Source: Ramlibacter montanisoli
GTDB lineage: Bacteria > Pseudomonadota > Gammaproteobacteria > Burkholderiales > Burkholderiaceae_C
NCBI RefSeq assembly: GCF_013087525.1
Contig: NZ_JABFCS010000001.1
Coordinates: 1,426,001-1,490,000, forward strand
DNA length: 64,000 nucleotides
Reading direction: 5' to 3'
The notes beneath the pieces were generated by a model. It made no database searches, was not told where the DNA came from, and worked only from the letters and a program-made list of their open reading frames with translations. Positions 18,674-27,939 of the stretch are shown here, piece after piece (the stretch's first letter is position 1; the number at the start of each line of letters is the position of its first letter). The translations under genes were made by a program, and so were the position numbers.

Positions 18674-19054
18674 TCAGCGGCGCGGCGTGCCCGGTCGCTC
18701 GTGGATGGTCTGGCAGGCGGTGCAGAAGGGCGTGGCAGGCAGCGCGCGCAGGCGGCGCTCGTCGATCGCTTCGCCGCAGTCCTCGCACAGGCCGTAGGTG
18801 CCGTCCTCGACGCGGCGCAGCGCCAGCACGATGCGCGAGAGTTCGTCCGTGGCGTGCGCATAGGCTGCCTCGTCGACCACTGCGCGCGTTTCCTCCGCGG
18901 CCACGTCCTTGAAGTCCAGCACCTCGGGCGGGTTGTCGCCCGCGATGTTCGCGCCGGCGGCCTCCTGCAGCATCGCGCGCAGTTCCGCCTGCCGCAGCCG
19001 CAGCTTCTCGGCGAGCTCGCGGGTGAGGGGATTCGATGCGGCGATCAGCGTCAT
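18674..19054 (-). CDS. DksA/TraR-type zinc-finger protein
   Basis: A 126-residue protein: N-terminal coiled-coil (LAEKLRLRQAELRAMLQEA) and a C-terminal four-cysteine finger CEDCGEAID...FCTAC with the spacing of DksA. Such proteins bind the RNA-polymerase secondary channel and, with ppGpp, adjust transcription in stress. The coiled-coil tip acidic pair of DksA is less clear here, so activity may differ. It is divergent from the acyl-CoA ligase fusion gene; the FNR-type box between them could serve both. Confidence 0.85.
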   Translation of the reverse strand: MTLIAASNPLTRELAEKLRLRQAELRAMLQEAAGANIAGDNPPEVLDFKDVAAEETRAVVDEAAYAHATDELSRIVLALRRVEDGTYGLCEDCGEAIDERRLRALPATPFCTACQTIHERPGTPRR

Positions 19055-19111
19055 GGGCGGCCCTGCAGTGAAAGGTTCGCTTCATTCTGGAGAGGCTCGC
19101 CGCGAGCGACC

Positions 19112-19125
19112 TTGATCCAGGACAA
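19112..19125 (+). promoter_or_regulatory. FNR-type box upstream of the ligase-acetyltransferase gene
   Basis: Reads TTGAT-CCAG-GACAA. Centre 19118.5 is exactly 41.5 nt from the ATG at 19160. A -10-like TAACCT at 19147-19152 lies 7 nt before the ATG and no Shine-Dalgarno is seen. Confidence 0.6.
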
Positions 19126-19159
19126 GTGATGCGCGGGGCCGCGGCCTAACCTGCCTGCC

Positions 19160-21825
19160 ATGAGCGTGCGCCACCTCGACACCCTGTTCGCCCCGCGTTC
19201 CGTCGCCGTCATCGGCGTTTCCGCCAGGCCGGGCAACCTGGGCGCGATCGTGCTGCGCAACCTGCGTGCCGGCGGCTTCGCCGGCCCCGTGTGGGCCGTC
19301 AACAAGCACGCCACCGAAGTCGACGGCCTGCCCGTGCTGCCCGGCGTGGCCGCGCTGCCGTCCGCGCCGGACCTGGCGGTGATCTGCACGCCGGCGGCCA
19401 CTGTCGCGCAACTGGTGGAAGAGCTCGGCCGCAGGGGCACGCGGGCGGTGATCGTGCTCACCGCCGGACTCAAGCAGGCGGCAGGCGACTCCGGCGAGAG
19501 CATCGAGCAGGCCATGCTGGCCGCGGCACGTCCCTACGTGCTGCGCATCCTCGGGCCCAACTGCATAGGCGCGCTGGTGCCCGGCATCGGCCTGAACGCC
19601 AGCTTCGCACCGGGCCATGCCGCGCCCGGGCAGCTGGCCTTCGTCACGCAGTCGGGCGCATTGGCCACCGCCATGCTCGACTGGGCCAATGCGCAGGGCA
19701 TCGGCTTTTCGCACTTCATCTCGCTGGGCGACAGCGCGGACGTCGATTTCGGCGACGTGCTCGACTACCTGGGCAGCGACCGCGACACCCGCGCCATCCT
19801 CGTGTACGCCGAGTCGGTGAAGCACGCGCGCAAGTTCATGTCGGCCGCGCGCGCCGCGGCGCGCAACAAGCCGGTGATCGTGGTGAAGTCGGGCCGGGCG
19901 CCCGAAGGCGCGCGGGCCGCGGCCTCGCACACGGGCGCGCTCGCCGGCTCCGACGCCGTGTTCGACGCGGCCGTGCGGCGCGCCGGCATGGTACGGGTGG
20001 ACACGCTGGAGGCGCTGTTCGACGCCGCGCAGACCCTGGCGCGGTTGCAGCGCTGGCGCGGCGAGCGCCTGGCCATCCTCACCAACGGCGGCGGCGCCGG
20101 CGTGCTGGCGGCCGATGCGCTCTCGCTCGGCCAGGGGCAGCTCGCCGCGCTCTCGCCCGAAACGGTGGCACGGCTCGACGCCGTGTTGCCGCCCAACTGG
20201 TCGCGCGGCAACCCCGTGGACATCATCGGCGACGCGCCGGTGGAACGCTACACCCAGGCGCTGGACATCCTGCTGCACGCGCCGGAGGTGGACGGCGTGC
20301 TGTTCATGCATGCGCCCACCGCGATCGTGTCGGCGGCGCAGATCGCCGCCGCCTGCGCGCCGCTGCTGCGCGAGGCCGCCACGCCGGTCCTGAGCTGCTG
20401 GCTCGGGGGCACCGTCGTCGAGCCCGCGCGCAGGCTGTTCGCCGAGGCCGGGCTGGCGAGCTACACGACACCGGAACACGCGGTGGCGGGCTGGCTGCAA
20501 CTGGTGCAGTACCACCGCAACCAGGCGGCCCTGCTGCAGCTGCCGGACGCGCAGCCACCGCAGCTGCGGGTGGAGCGGGAAGAAGCGCGCCAGGTGCTGC
20601 GGCAGGCGCTGGCCTCCGGCCGCGAGTGGCTGGAGGAGCAGGAAGCCAAGCAGGTGCTGCAGGCCTACGGCATCCCCACGGTGCGCACCGAGCGCGTGCG
20701 CGACGCCGAGGAGGCGGCCGCCGCGGCCGAGGACATCGGCTTCCCGGTGGTGCTCAAGGTGCTGTCGCCCCAGATCGTGCACAAGAGCGACGTCGGCGGC
20801 GTTGCGCTGAACCTCGCCTCGGCCTCGGAAGTGCGGGCCGCCGCCGTGCACATGCGCCAGGAGGTGGCGCGCAAGAGCCCGCAGGCCCACGTCACCGGCT
20901 TCACGGTGCAGGCCATGGCGCAGCGCCCGCGCGCGCACGAGCTGATCGTGGGCATCGCGGACGACGCCGTGTTCGGCCCGGTGGTCCTGTTCGGGGCCGG
21001 CGGGACAGCCGTGGAGATCCGCAAGGACCGGGCGGTGGCCTTGCCGCCGCTCAATGACGCGCTGGTGCGCGACCTGATCGCGCGCACGCAGGTCGGCCCG
21101 CTCCTGGCCGGCTACCGCGGGCATGCCGGCGTGCACCAGGCGGCCCTGGCCGATGCGGTGCTGCGCGTGTCGCAGATGGCCTGCGACCTGGCGGAGCTGT
21201 CCGAGCTGGACATCAACCCCCTGCTGGCCGATGCCGACGGGGTGCTGGCGGTGGATGCGCGGATCCGCCTGCGCCGCCCCCAGCCGGGGAGGGCAACCGG
21301 CTGGCGCTGCGGCCCTATCCCTCCGAGCTGGAGGAAAGCTTCGTGCTGGAGGGGCAGGAACTGCAGGTACGGCCGATCCGGCCCGAGGACGGCGCGCGGC
21401 TCGCGGCCTTCTATGCGGAGGCGACGCCCGCCGACCTGCGGCTGCGCTTCTTCATGGCGCGCCGCGAGGTGCCCCGCTCCGAGCTGGCGCGCTACTGCCA
21501 GATCGACTACGAGCGTGAGATGACCTTCGTGGCCCTGGAGGGCGGCAAGATGGCCGGCGAGGTGCGCGCCGTGTGCGACCCCGACAACCGCGAAGCGGAG
21601 TTCGCGCTGCAGGTCGCCTCGGCCTGGCAGCACCGCGGCCTGGGCCGCCTGCTGCTGGACAAGCTCATCGCCTACCTGCGCGCGCGGGGCACCGTCGAAG
21701 TGGTGGGGACCTGCCTGCAGGAGAACGGCGTGATGGTCACGCTCGCGCGGGAAGCCGGGTTCAGCATCGGCAGCGCCGCCGACGGCACAGTGCGCCTGCG
21801 CCTGCGCCTGGCGACGCCGGACTGA
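19160..21825 (+). CDS. NDP-forming acyl-CoA ligase / GNAT acetyltransferase fusion (Pat-like; frameshifted)
   Basis: About 888 residues. Residues 1-470 are the CoA-binding and ligase domains (VAVIGVSARPGNLG; RILGPNCIG; VTQSGALATA), with the phospho-histidine motif SHTGALAG at His257. An ATP-grasp domain follows (IGFPVVLKVLSPQIVHKSDV), then a GNAT domain (LQVRPIRPEDGARL ... HRGLGRLLLDK). The layout equals Pat/PatZ lysine acetyltransferases, but His257 is kept, so the ligase half could be active. A base is lost near 21285, between ATP-grasp and GNAT; a real split is less likely. Probably links acetyl-CoA state to enzyme acetylation or acetate/ATP metabolism. Confidence 0.82.
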
Positions 21826-21841
21826 AGGATCGCGGCCGTGC

Positions 21842-22863
21842 TCAGGTGCTCGCGCGCGGCACCAGCGCGAATCCCAGATCGATGCAGGGCGAAGGCACCG
21901 GCTCGCCGCGGATCAGAGCCAGCAGCATCTGCGCCGCCGCCGTGCCGATCTCGCCGCGGGGCGTGCGCACCGTGGTCAGCGGCGGCAGCATCTGGTCGCT
22001 GCCGGTCAGGTCGTTGAAGCCCGCCACCGCCACCCGCTGCGGCACCGGGATGCCCAGGCGCAAGGCCGCCAGCAGCGCACCCTGCGCCAGGTCGTCGTTG
22101 CAGAAGAAGACGGCGTCCACCGGCGGCGACTGGCCCATGATCTGCTCGAACATCACCCCGCCCAGCGCAATGGAAGAGGGCGCCGGGTTCAGCCACTCCA
22201 GGGTCGGCGCGTACAGGCCCGCCTCGCGCATCGCGTTGCGCCAGCCTTCCAGGCGCTGCAGCGTGCGCGGATCCAGCTGCGCCGCGGCGAAGGCGATGCG
22301 CTTGCGTCCGCGTTCCAGCAGGTGCCGCGTCATCGCCGCACTGGCCTCGGTCTGCGACAGGCCGACACAATAGACACCGGGCTCGCTGGAAGTCTCCATC
22401 ACGTGCACGCAGGGCACGCCGCTGGCCGCGATCAGCGCGCGGCTGCTCTCCGTGCGGTCGAAGCCGGTCACGAGGATGCCGGCGGGACGGTGCAGCAGCT
22501 GGCTGCGCAGCAGCTGTTCCTCCTCCGCGGGGTCGTAGTGCGTGACGCCGATGAGGGTCTGGTAGCCGGCGCGCGCCAGCGTCCCCTGCGCCGCTTCCAT
22601 CAGGTCGACGAACAAGGCGTTCGACAGCGCCGGCACCAGCAGCGCCACCTGCGTCCCCTGCCGGGAGGCGAGGGCGCGGGCGGCAGGGTCCGGCACGTAG
22701 CCCAGTCGCGTGGCCGCCGACTGCACCCGTGCGACCAGCTCCGGGTCCACGGCGCGCTCACCCGCAGCGCGCGCGAGGCCGTGATCGGGCTGACCTGGGC
22801 AGCCTGGGCCACGTCGGCGAGCGTGACGCGGCCGGTGGCACGGGAGCGGACGGGTTTGTGCAT
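21842..22863 (-). CDS. gntR: LacI-family regulator of gluconate-type metabolism (frameshifted)
   Basis: About 340 residues. The N-terminal helix-turn-helix VTLADVAQAAQVSPITASRAL is typical of LacI/GntR repressors; the rest is a periplasmic-binding-like effector domain (GFDRTESSRALIAASGVPCV). One base is lost near 22755, just after the DNA-binding helices. The gene is divergent from gluconokinase, and two near-identical operators lie between them, so it likely represses gntK and the TRAP genes until gluconate or a phosphorylated product binds. Confidence 0.82.
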
Positions 22864-22907
22864 CGGATCAGGGAAAACCCGCATCGAAATGGTGCGGACG
22901 CCATTTA

Positions 22908-22921
22908 GGATAGCGCTATCC
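22908..22921. promoter_or_regulatory. LacI-family operator 1
   Basis: A perfect 14-bp palindrome GGATAGCGCTATCC with the central CG typical of LacI-family operators. It lies 45 nt upstream of the regulator start, so it may also mediate autoregulation. Confidence 0.75.
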
Positions 22922-23016
22922 AACGGCGTTTGGCAAGGGCCGGACCCTCCGGATCGCAAACATGCGACGGTGAGTCCCGGACGATCCCGGCCAGCGCCTT
23001 TTTCTTCGATTGTTTT

Positions 23017-23030
23017 GGACAGCGCTATCC
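23017..23030. promoter_or_regulatory. LacI-family operator 2
   Basis: GGACAGCGCTATCC, one base different from operator 1 and 109 bp away. It ends one base before the GTG chosen as the gluconokinase start. Two operators at this spacing could allow DNA looping. Confidence 0.72.
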
Positions 23031-23031
23031 A

Positions 23032-23535
23032 GTGGGTTTCCGGATCGTGATCATGGGCGTGGCAGGCTGCGGCAAGTCCACCGTCGGGGCGGCCATCGCC
23101 GCGGGGGAAGGCTTGCCGCTGATCGAGGGCGACGACTTCCACAGCACCGAGAGCCGCGACAAGATGGCGCGCGGCACGGCGCTGACCGATACCGACCGCG
23201 CGCAGTGGCTCGTCACGTTGGGCCGGCAGCTCGCCGGCCATCCGCAGGGCGTGGTGCTCACCTGTTCCGCACTCAAGCGCGCCTACCGCGACCAGCTGCG
23301 CCAGGCTGCGCCGGGCCTGCGATTCGTGTTCCTGGATATCGCCCCCGAGGCCGCGCAGCAGCGCGTGGCCGCCCGCGGCTCCCATTTCTTCTCCGCGAGC
23401 CTGGTGGCCAGCCAGTTCGCGACGCTCGAATCGCCCGCTGGCGAAGACGGCGTGCTCGAGGTCGACGCCCTCCAGCCGATCGACAGCCTGCAGCGCCGCG
23501 TCCACGCGTGGCTCACCGAAGGGGATGCGGCATGA
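23032..23535 (+). CDS. gntK: Gluconokinase
   Basis: A 167-residue kinase with Walker A MGVAGCGKST, the GDDFHS motif and TCSALKRAYRD, all characteristic of GntK. It phosphorylates gluconate to 6-phosphogluconate using ATP. The start is uncertain: GTG 23032 directly follows operator 2, GTG 23047 and ATG 23053 are alternatives; no strong ribosome site is seen. The stop overlaps the TRAP small subunit start by 4 nt. It heads a kinase-transporter operon. Confidence 0.88.
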   Translation: MGFRIVIMGVAGCGKSTVGAAIAAGEGLPLIEGDDFHSTESRDKMARGTALTDTDRAQWLVTLGRQLAGHPQGVVLTCSALKRAYRDQLRQAAPGLRFVFLDIAPEAAQQRVAARGSHFFSASLVASQFATLESPAGEDGVLEVDALQPIDSLQRRVHAWLTEGDAA

Positions 23536-24032
23536 ACCTGCCGATCGCGCATGGCCGCTTCCAGCGGCTGACCCACGTGCTGATGGCCGCCTGCCTGGCG
23601 GTGATGGCGGTGGCCGTGTTCATCAACGTGGTGCTGCGCTACGGCTTCGGCAGCGGCATCGCCGCCAGCGAGGAGCTGTCGCGGCTGCTGTTCGTGTGGA
23701 TGGTGTTCATCGGCGCGGCGGCAGCCTATCCGGCCGGCGAGCACATGGCCTTCACTTCGCTGGTGGGCATGCTGCAGAAGCGGCCGGCGGCTTTCGCGGC
23801 GATGACCGCGCTGATCCGCGTACTCGTCATCCTCGCCTGCGTCCTGGTGGCCTGGGGCGCCTGGCAGCAGGTGGTCGTGGGCATGGACAGCCGCTCCGTC
23901 GTGCTGCGCTATCCCTCGGCCCTGCTGCCGCTGCCCGCCTTGCTGGCCGCCGTGGCGATCGGCGTCATGGCGCTGGTGGAACTGGTGAAGCGCGAGCCGC
24001 TGGACCTGGGCCACACGGCGGAAGTGGAGTGA
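23532..24032 (+). CDS. TRAP transporter small membrane subunit (DctQ type)
   Basis: A 166-residue protein with four membrane helices (LMAACLAVMAVAVFINVVLR; LLFVWMVFIGAAAAY; LIRVLVILACVLVAW; LLAAVAIGVMALVEL), as expected for DctQ. It stabilises the large permease subunit in the inner membrane. ATGA-coupled to gntK, 4 nt before the large subunit gene. Confidence 0.9.
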   Translation: MNLPIAHGRFQRLTHVLMAACLAVMAVAVFINVVLRYGFGSGIAASEELSRLLFVWMVFIGAAAAYPAGEHMAFTSLVGMLQKRPAAFAAMTALIRVLVILACVLVAWGAWQQVVVGMDSRSVVLRYPSALLPLPALLAAVAIGVMALVELVKREPLDLGHTAEVE

Positions 24033-24036
24033 GGCC

Positions 24037-25328
24037 GTGAGTCCCGAAGCCCAGGCCTTCTTCGTCTTTTCCGCCGGCATGCTGGTGCTCATGGGCATCG
24101 GCATGAACATGGCGCTGGCCCTCGTGCTGACCGGCGCCGCGATGGCCTGGGTGCTGGGTTTCTGGGACACCCAGCTGCTGGCGCAGAACCTGGTGGCCGG
24201 CATCGACAGCTTCCCGCTGCTGGCCGTGCCCTTCTTCATCCTGGCCGGCGAGCTGATGAACTCGGGCGGCATCAGCAAGCGCATCATCGACATGGCGCAG
24301 GCCTGGGTCGGCCACATCCGCGGCGGCCTGGGCTTCGTCGCGATCGGCGCGGCGGTGCTGATGGCCAGCATGAGCGGTTCGGCGCTGGCCGACACCGCGG
24401 CCCTGGCCACCATCCTGCTGCCGATGATGAAGCGGCAGGGCTATCCGATGGCGACCTCCGCCGGCCTGCTGGCCTCGGGCGGCATCATCGCCCCATCATC
24501 CCGCCGTCGATGCCCTTCGTGATCTACGGCGTCACCACCAACACCTCGATCTCGGCGCTGTTCCTCTCCGGCATCGTGCCCGGGCTGATCATGGGCGTGG
24601 GCCTGGTGATCGCGTGGAAGCTGGTGCTGCGCAGGATCGAGCTGCCCGCCGGCGAGCCGCAGCCGATGAAGGAACGCCTGCGCGCCACCGGCAAGGCCTT
24701 CTGGGCGCTGCTGATGCCGCTGATCATCATCGGCGGCATGAAGACCGGCGTGTTCACGCCCACCGAAGCCGCCGTGGTGGCCGCCTTCTACGCGCTGGTG
24801 GTGGCCCTGTTCATCCACCGCGAGATGCGCATCGCCGAGATCGGCCCGGTTCTGGTGCGCGCCGCCAAGACCACCGCCATCGTGATGTTCCTGTGCGCCG
24901 GCGCGCAGGTGGCCAGCTACATGATCACGCTGGCCGACCTGCCGGCCACGCTCACCGGCTGGCTGGGCCCGCTGGTGGAGAACCCGCGCCTGCTGATGGC
25001 CGTGATGATGGTCGTGCTGGTGCTGATAGGCACAGCCCTGGACCTCACGCCCACCATCCTGATCTTCGCACCGGTGATGCTGCCGATCGCGGTCAAGGCC
25101 GGCATCGACCCCGTCTACTTCGGCCTCATGTTCGTGCTGAACGGCGCCATCGGCCTGATCACGCCGCCGGTGGGCACCGTGCTGAACGTCGTCGCCGGGG
25201 TGGGGCGCCTGTCGCTGCACCAGGTGATCAGGGGCGTGAATCCCTTCCTCATCACCTACATCCTGATCCTCGCCCTGTTCGTCGTCTTCCCGCAGATCGT
25301 CATCGCGCCGGTGGCGTGGATGCGCTGA
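24037..25328 (+). CDS. TRAP transporter large permease subunit (DctM type; frameshifted)
   Basis: About 430 residues with a dozen hydrophobic segments; DctM signatures include ILAGELMNSGGISKRIIDM and TPTEAAVVAAFYAL. GTG start at 24037. One C is missing from a run near 24493: the restored reading GGIIAPIIPPSMPFVIYG is the normal DctM motif, so the break is almost surely an error. It carries the Na+- or H+-coupled transport step. Together with gntK it suggests gluconate or a related sugar acid as substrate. Confidence 0.9.
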
Positions 25329-25366
25329 GCTTTTTTCCTCCCACTGTTCCTTCGAAAGAGACACAC

Positions 25367-26389
25367 GTGAACTTCCTCCGTCGCTTCATCCTCGCGGCCG
25401 CCGCCGGCGCCGCGCTGCTCGCCTCCACCGCGAGCCTCGCCGCCGACATCAAGCCGCGCCTGATCCGCTTCGGCTACGGCCTCAACGAGCAGAGCAACCA
25501 GGGCCGCGCCGCCAAGTTCTTCGCCGAGCAGGTGGAGAAGGCCTCCGGCGGCAAGATGAAGGTGCGCGCCATCGGCGCCGCCGCCCTCGGCCCGGACGTG
25601 CAGATGCAGCAGGCGCTGATCGGCGGCGCGCAGGAAATGATGGTGGGCTCCACCGCGACCCTGGTGGGCATCACCAAGGAAATGGCCCTGTGGGATACGC
25701 CCTTCCTGTTCAACAACGCCAAGGAAGCCGACACCGTGCTGGACGGCGCCATCGGCACCAAGGTGATGGACAAGCTGCAGGACAAGGGCCTGGTCGGCCT
25801 GGCCTATTGGGAAAACGGCTTCCGCAACCTGACCAACAGCAAGCGCCCGGTCACCAAGATGGAAGACCTGGACGGCATCAAGCTGCGCGTGATGCAGAAC
25901 AACGTCTACCTGGACTCCTTCAAGACCCTGGGCGCCAACGCGATCCCGCTGCCCTTCTCGGAGCTGTTCAGCGCGCTGGAGACCAAGACGGTGGACGGCC
26001 AGGAGAACCCGTACAACACCATCCTGTCCTCCAAGTTCTACGAGGTGCAGAAGTACCTGAGCGTCACCAACCACGTGTACAGCCCGTGGATCGTGCTGGT
26101 GTCCAAGAAGTGGTGGGACGGCCTGTCCAAGGACGAACAGAAGATCCTGTCCGACGCCGCCAAGTCCAGCCGCGACTTCGAGCGCAAGGACACGCGGGAA
26201 GAGGGCGCCAAGGCGCTGGCCGACCTGAAGGCCAAGGGCATGCAGATCAACGAGCTGCCCGCCTCCGAATCGGCCCGCATGCGCGACAAGCTGACCAAGG
26301 TGAACGGCGAGATCGCCGCCAACGTCGGCATGGACCTGTGGAAGGAAACGCAGGCCGAGCTGGCGAAGATCCGCGGCGCGAAGAAGTAA
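25367..26389 (+). CDS. TRAP transporter periplasmic solute-binding subunit (DctP type)
   Basis: A 340-residue protein with a Sec signal (FILAAAAGAALLASTASLAA) and the DctP fold; the ligand-arginine segment is KLRVMQNNVYLDSFKTLGAN, and PLPFSELFSALETKTVDGQE is typical. GTG start at 25367 with GAAAGAG upstream. Last gene of the gluconate-type operon, 38 nt after the permease. Confidence 0.9.
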   Translation: MNFLRRFILAAAAGAALLASTASLAADIKPRLIRFGYGLNEQSNQGRAAKFFAEQVEKASGGKMKVRAIGAAALGPDVQMQQALIGGAQEMMVGSTATLVGITKEMALWDTPFLFNNAKEADTVLDGAIGTKVMDKLQDKGLVGLAYWENGFRNLTNSKRPVTKMEDLDGIKLRVMQNNVYLDSFKTLGANAIPLPFSELFSALETKTVDGQENPYNTILSSKFYEVQKYLSVTNHVYSPWIVLVSKKWWDGLSKDEQKILSDAAKSSRDFERKDTREEGAKALADLKAKGMQINELPASESARMRDKLTKVNGEIAANVGMDLWKETQAELAKIRGAKK

Positions 26390-26395
26390 GCGGCC

Positions 26396-27433
26396 TCAGG
26401 CGGCTGCGATGCGGATGCTGCGCGCGCGCAGCTGCCCGCAGCCGCCTTCCACGTCCTGCCCGGCGGACTGGCGCAGCTTGGTCAGGATGCCGCGGCGGTG
26501 CAGGGTGCGCGCGATTTCCGCGGCGCGCTCCCAGGAGGGACGGCGAAAGTCGATCCCGTCCACCTTGTTGAACGGGATCATGTTCAGCACCCCGTACTTG
26601 CCGGACAGCAGGCGCACGATGCCTTCGATCTCGTCGGCGCCGTCGTTCACGCCTTCCAGCAGCGTCCACTGGTACTGGATCGGGTAGCCGGTCGTGCGGG
26701 CGTAGTGCTCGCCGGCGTCCACCAGTTCCTCCGGTGTCAGGCGCGGCGCCTTGGGCAGCAGCTGTTCGCGCAGTTCCGGCTTGGTCGTGTGCAGGGAAAG
26801 CGCCAGTGCCGGCTTCACGGTCCCTTGCGGCAGCCGCTCGAACACGCGCGGGTCGCCCACCGTCGAAAACACCAGGTTCTTGTGGCCGATGTTGCCGGCG
26901 GTGCCGAGCAGCTCGATCGCCTCCAGCACGTTGTCCAGGTTGTGGGCGGGCTCGCCCATGCCCATGAAGACGACCTTCCTGACGGTCCGCCGGGCCCGGG
27001 CCAGGGCCACCTGGGCAACCATCTCGGCGCTTCCCAGCTGGCGGATGAGGCCCTCGCGGCCCGTCATGCAGAAGACGCAGCGCACCGCGCAGCCGACCTG
27101 GGACGAGATGCACAGGCCGTCGCGCGGCAGCAGCACGCTTTCGACGGTCTGGCCGTCGCCCAGTTCGACCAGCAGGCGTTCGGATCCGTCCTCGCCCGCA
27201 TGGGCGGAGCGCAGCCGGGCCAGTCCCTGCAGTTCGGCCTCGATTCCGGGCAAGGCGGCGCGCAGGCTGGCCGGCAGGAAATCCTCGGGCCGTCGCTTGC
27301 CGGCATCCTGAGGCAGGGCGTTGGACCACAAGCGCAGGACCCGGCGTTCATGGGTGGGTCCCGCTCCGGCAGCCCGGAGCCTCTGCCGGACATCCTCCAC
27401 CGTCACACCCAAGGTATTTGACATAATACGCAT
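26396..27433 (-). CDS. RlmN-like radical-SAM RNA methyltransferase
   Basis: A 345-residue radical-SAM enzyme with cluster motif CAVRCVFC, the SAM strand VVFMGMGEPAHNLDNV and the C-terminal methyl-accepting cysteine in EGGCGQL. RlmN methylates A2503 of 23S rRNA and some tRNAs at C2. It does not lie in the usual ndk/rlmN/gcpE neighbourhood of betaproteobacteria, so it may be a second copy. Start may be 27433 or the ATG at 27424; the second is favoured if the palindrome at 27426-27438 is an operator or promoter element. Confidence 0.82.
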   Translation of the reverse strand: MRIMSNTLGVTVEDVRQRLRAAGAGPTHERRVLRLWSNALPQDAGKRRPEDFLPASLRAALPGIEAELQGLARLRSAHAGEDGSERLLVELGDGQTVESVLLPRDGLCISSQVGCAVRCVFCMTGREGLIRQLGSAEMVAQVALARARRTVRKVVFMGMGEPAHNLDNVLEAIELLGTAGNIGHKNLVFSTVGDPRVFERLPQGTVKPALALSLHTTKPELREQLLPKAPRLTPEELVDAGEHYARTTGYPIQYQWTLLEGVNDGADEIEGIVRLLSGKYGVLNMIPFNKVDGIDFRRPSWERAAEIARTLHRRGILTKLRQSAGQDVEGGCGQLRARSIRIAAA

Positions 27434-27447
27434 CGTATCAGTGTGAT
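27418..27447 (+). promoter_or_regulatory. Predicted sigma-70 promoter with a dyad in the spacer
   Basis: A consensus -35 TTGACA (27418-27423), 18-nt spacer and -10-like TGTGAT (27442-27447) point at the small lipoprotein gene. The spacer holds the inverted repeat ATACG-CAT-CGTAT (27426-27438), which also overlaps the start of the divergent RlmN-like gene, a good place for a repressor. Confidence 0.5.
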
Positions 27448-27539
27448 GGGAAGTTACCGTGAGCCCCCGGCAGGACCAAACCCCTGTAAAACCCTTGGCG
27501 CCGAGGCATCACGCCGGCGGCCAAGACAAGGGAGATTCC

Positions 27540-27905
27540 ATGCATTTGATCACGCGACTCGCCACCGTCGCAGCTTTCGCGGTCCTCGCGGGCTGCGCTT
27601 CCCAGTCCACCGTCCCCGCGGGACCGCCCGGCAAGCACCTCGTTTACCGCGACAACAACGGCCAGGTGATCCGCCAGTTCAGCTATCCGGACGATGCCTT
27701 CTGCCGCCGCGTCGAGGCGATGGCGGGCCGCAGCGCCCGCTGCCAGGCCGAATCGGCCACCGGCATGCAGGCGCGCGCCACGCTGCGCTACAACCCGCCG
27801 GGCGTGCTGGTCGAGGGCCACTACGCCGACATGGCGCGCTGCCGCGCCGACACCAGCTCGATGTCGCCCGGCGTGCAGCTGGTCAATCCCTGCACCGCGC
27901 CCTGA
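27540..27905 (+). CDS. Small lipoprotein of unknown function
   Basis: A 121-residue protein with a lipoprotein signal (LITRLATVAAFAVLAGC). The mature part has five cysteines, including SYPDDAFCRRVEAM and MARCRADT, which suggests disulfides in the periplasm. The ATG at 27540 has a GGGAG site; the frame is open upstream but that would hide the signal. Monocistronic between divergent and convergent genes. No family recognised. Confidence 0.75.
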   Translation: MHLITRLATVAAFAVLAGCASQSTVPAGPPGKHLVYRDNNGQVIRQFSYPDDAFCRRVEAMAGRSARCQAESATGMQARATLRYNPPGVLVEGHYADMARCRADTSSMSPGVQLVNPCTAP

Positions 27906-27939
27906 GCTGAGCACTTGAAGTTCCGAAGGCAAGTGGTTG

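Noticed and set aside
24037..25328. Split DctM as two genuine subunits
   Set aside because: Inserting one C restores a continuous textbook DctM motif; the split point is inside a membrane segment.
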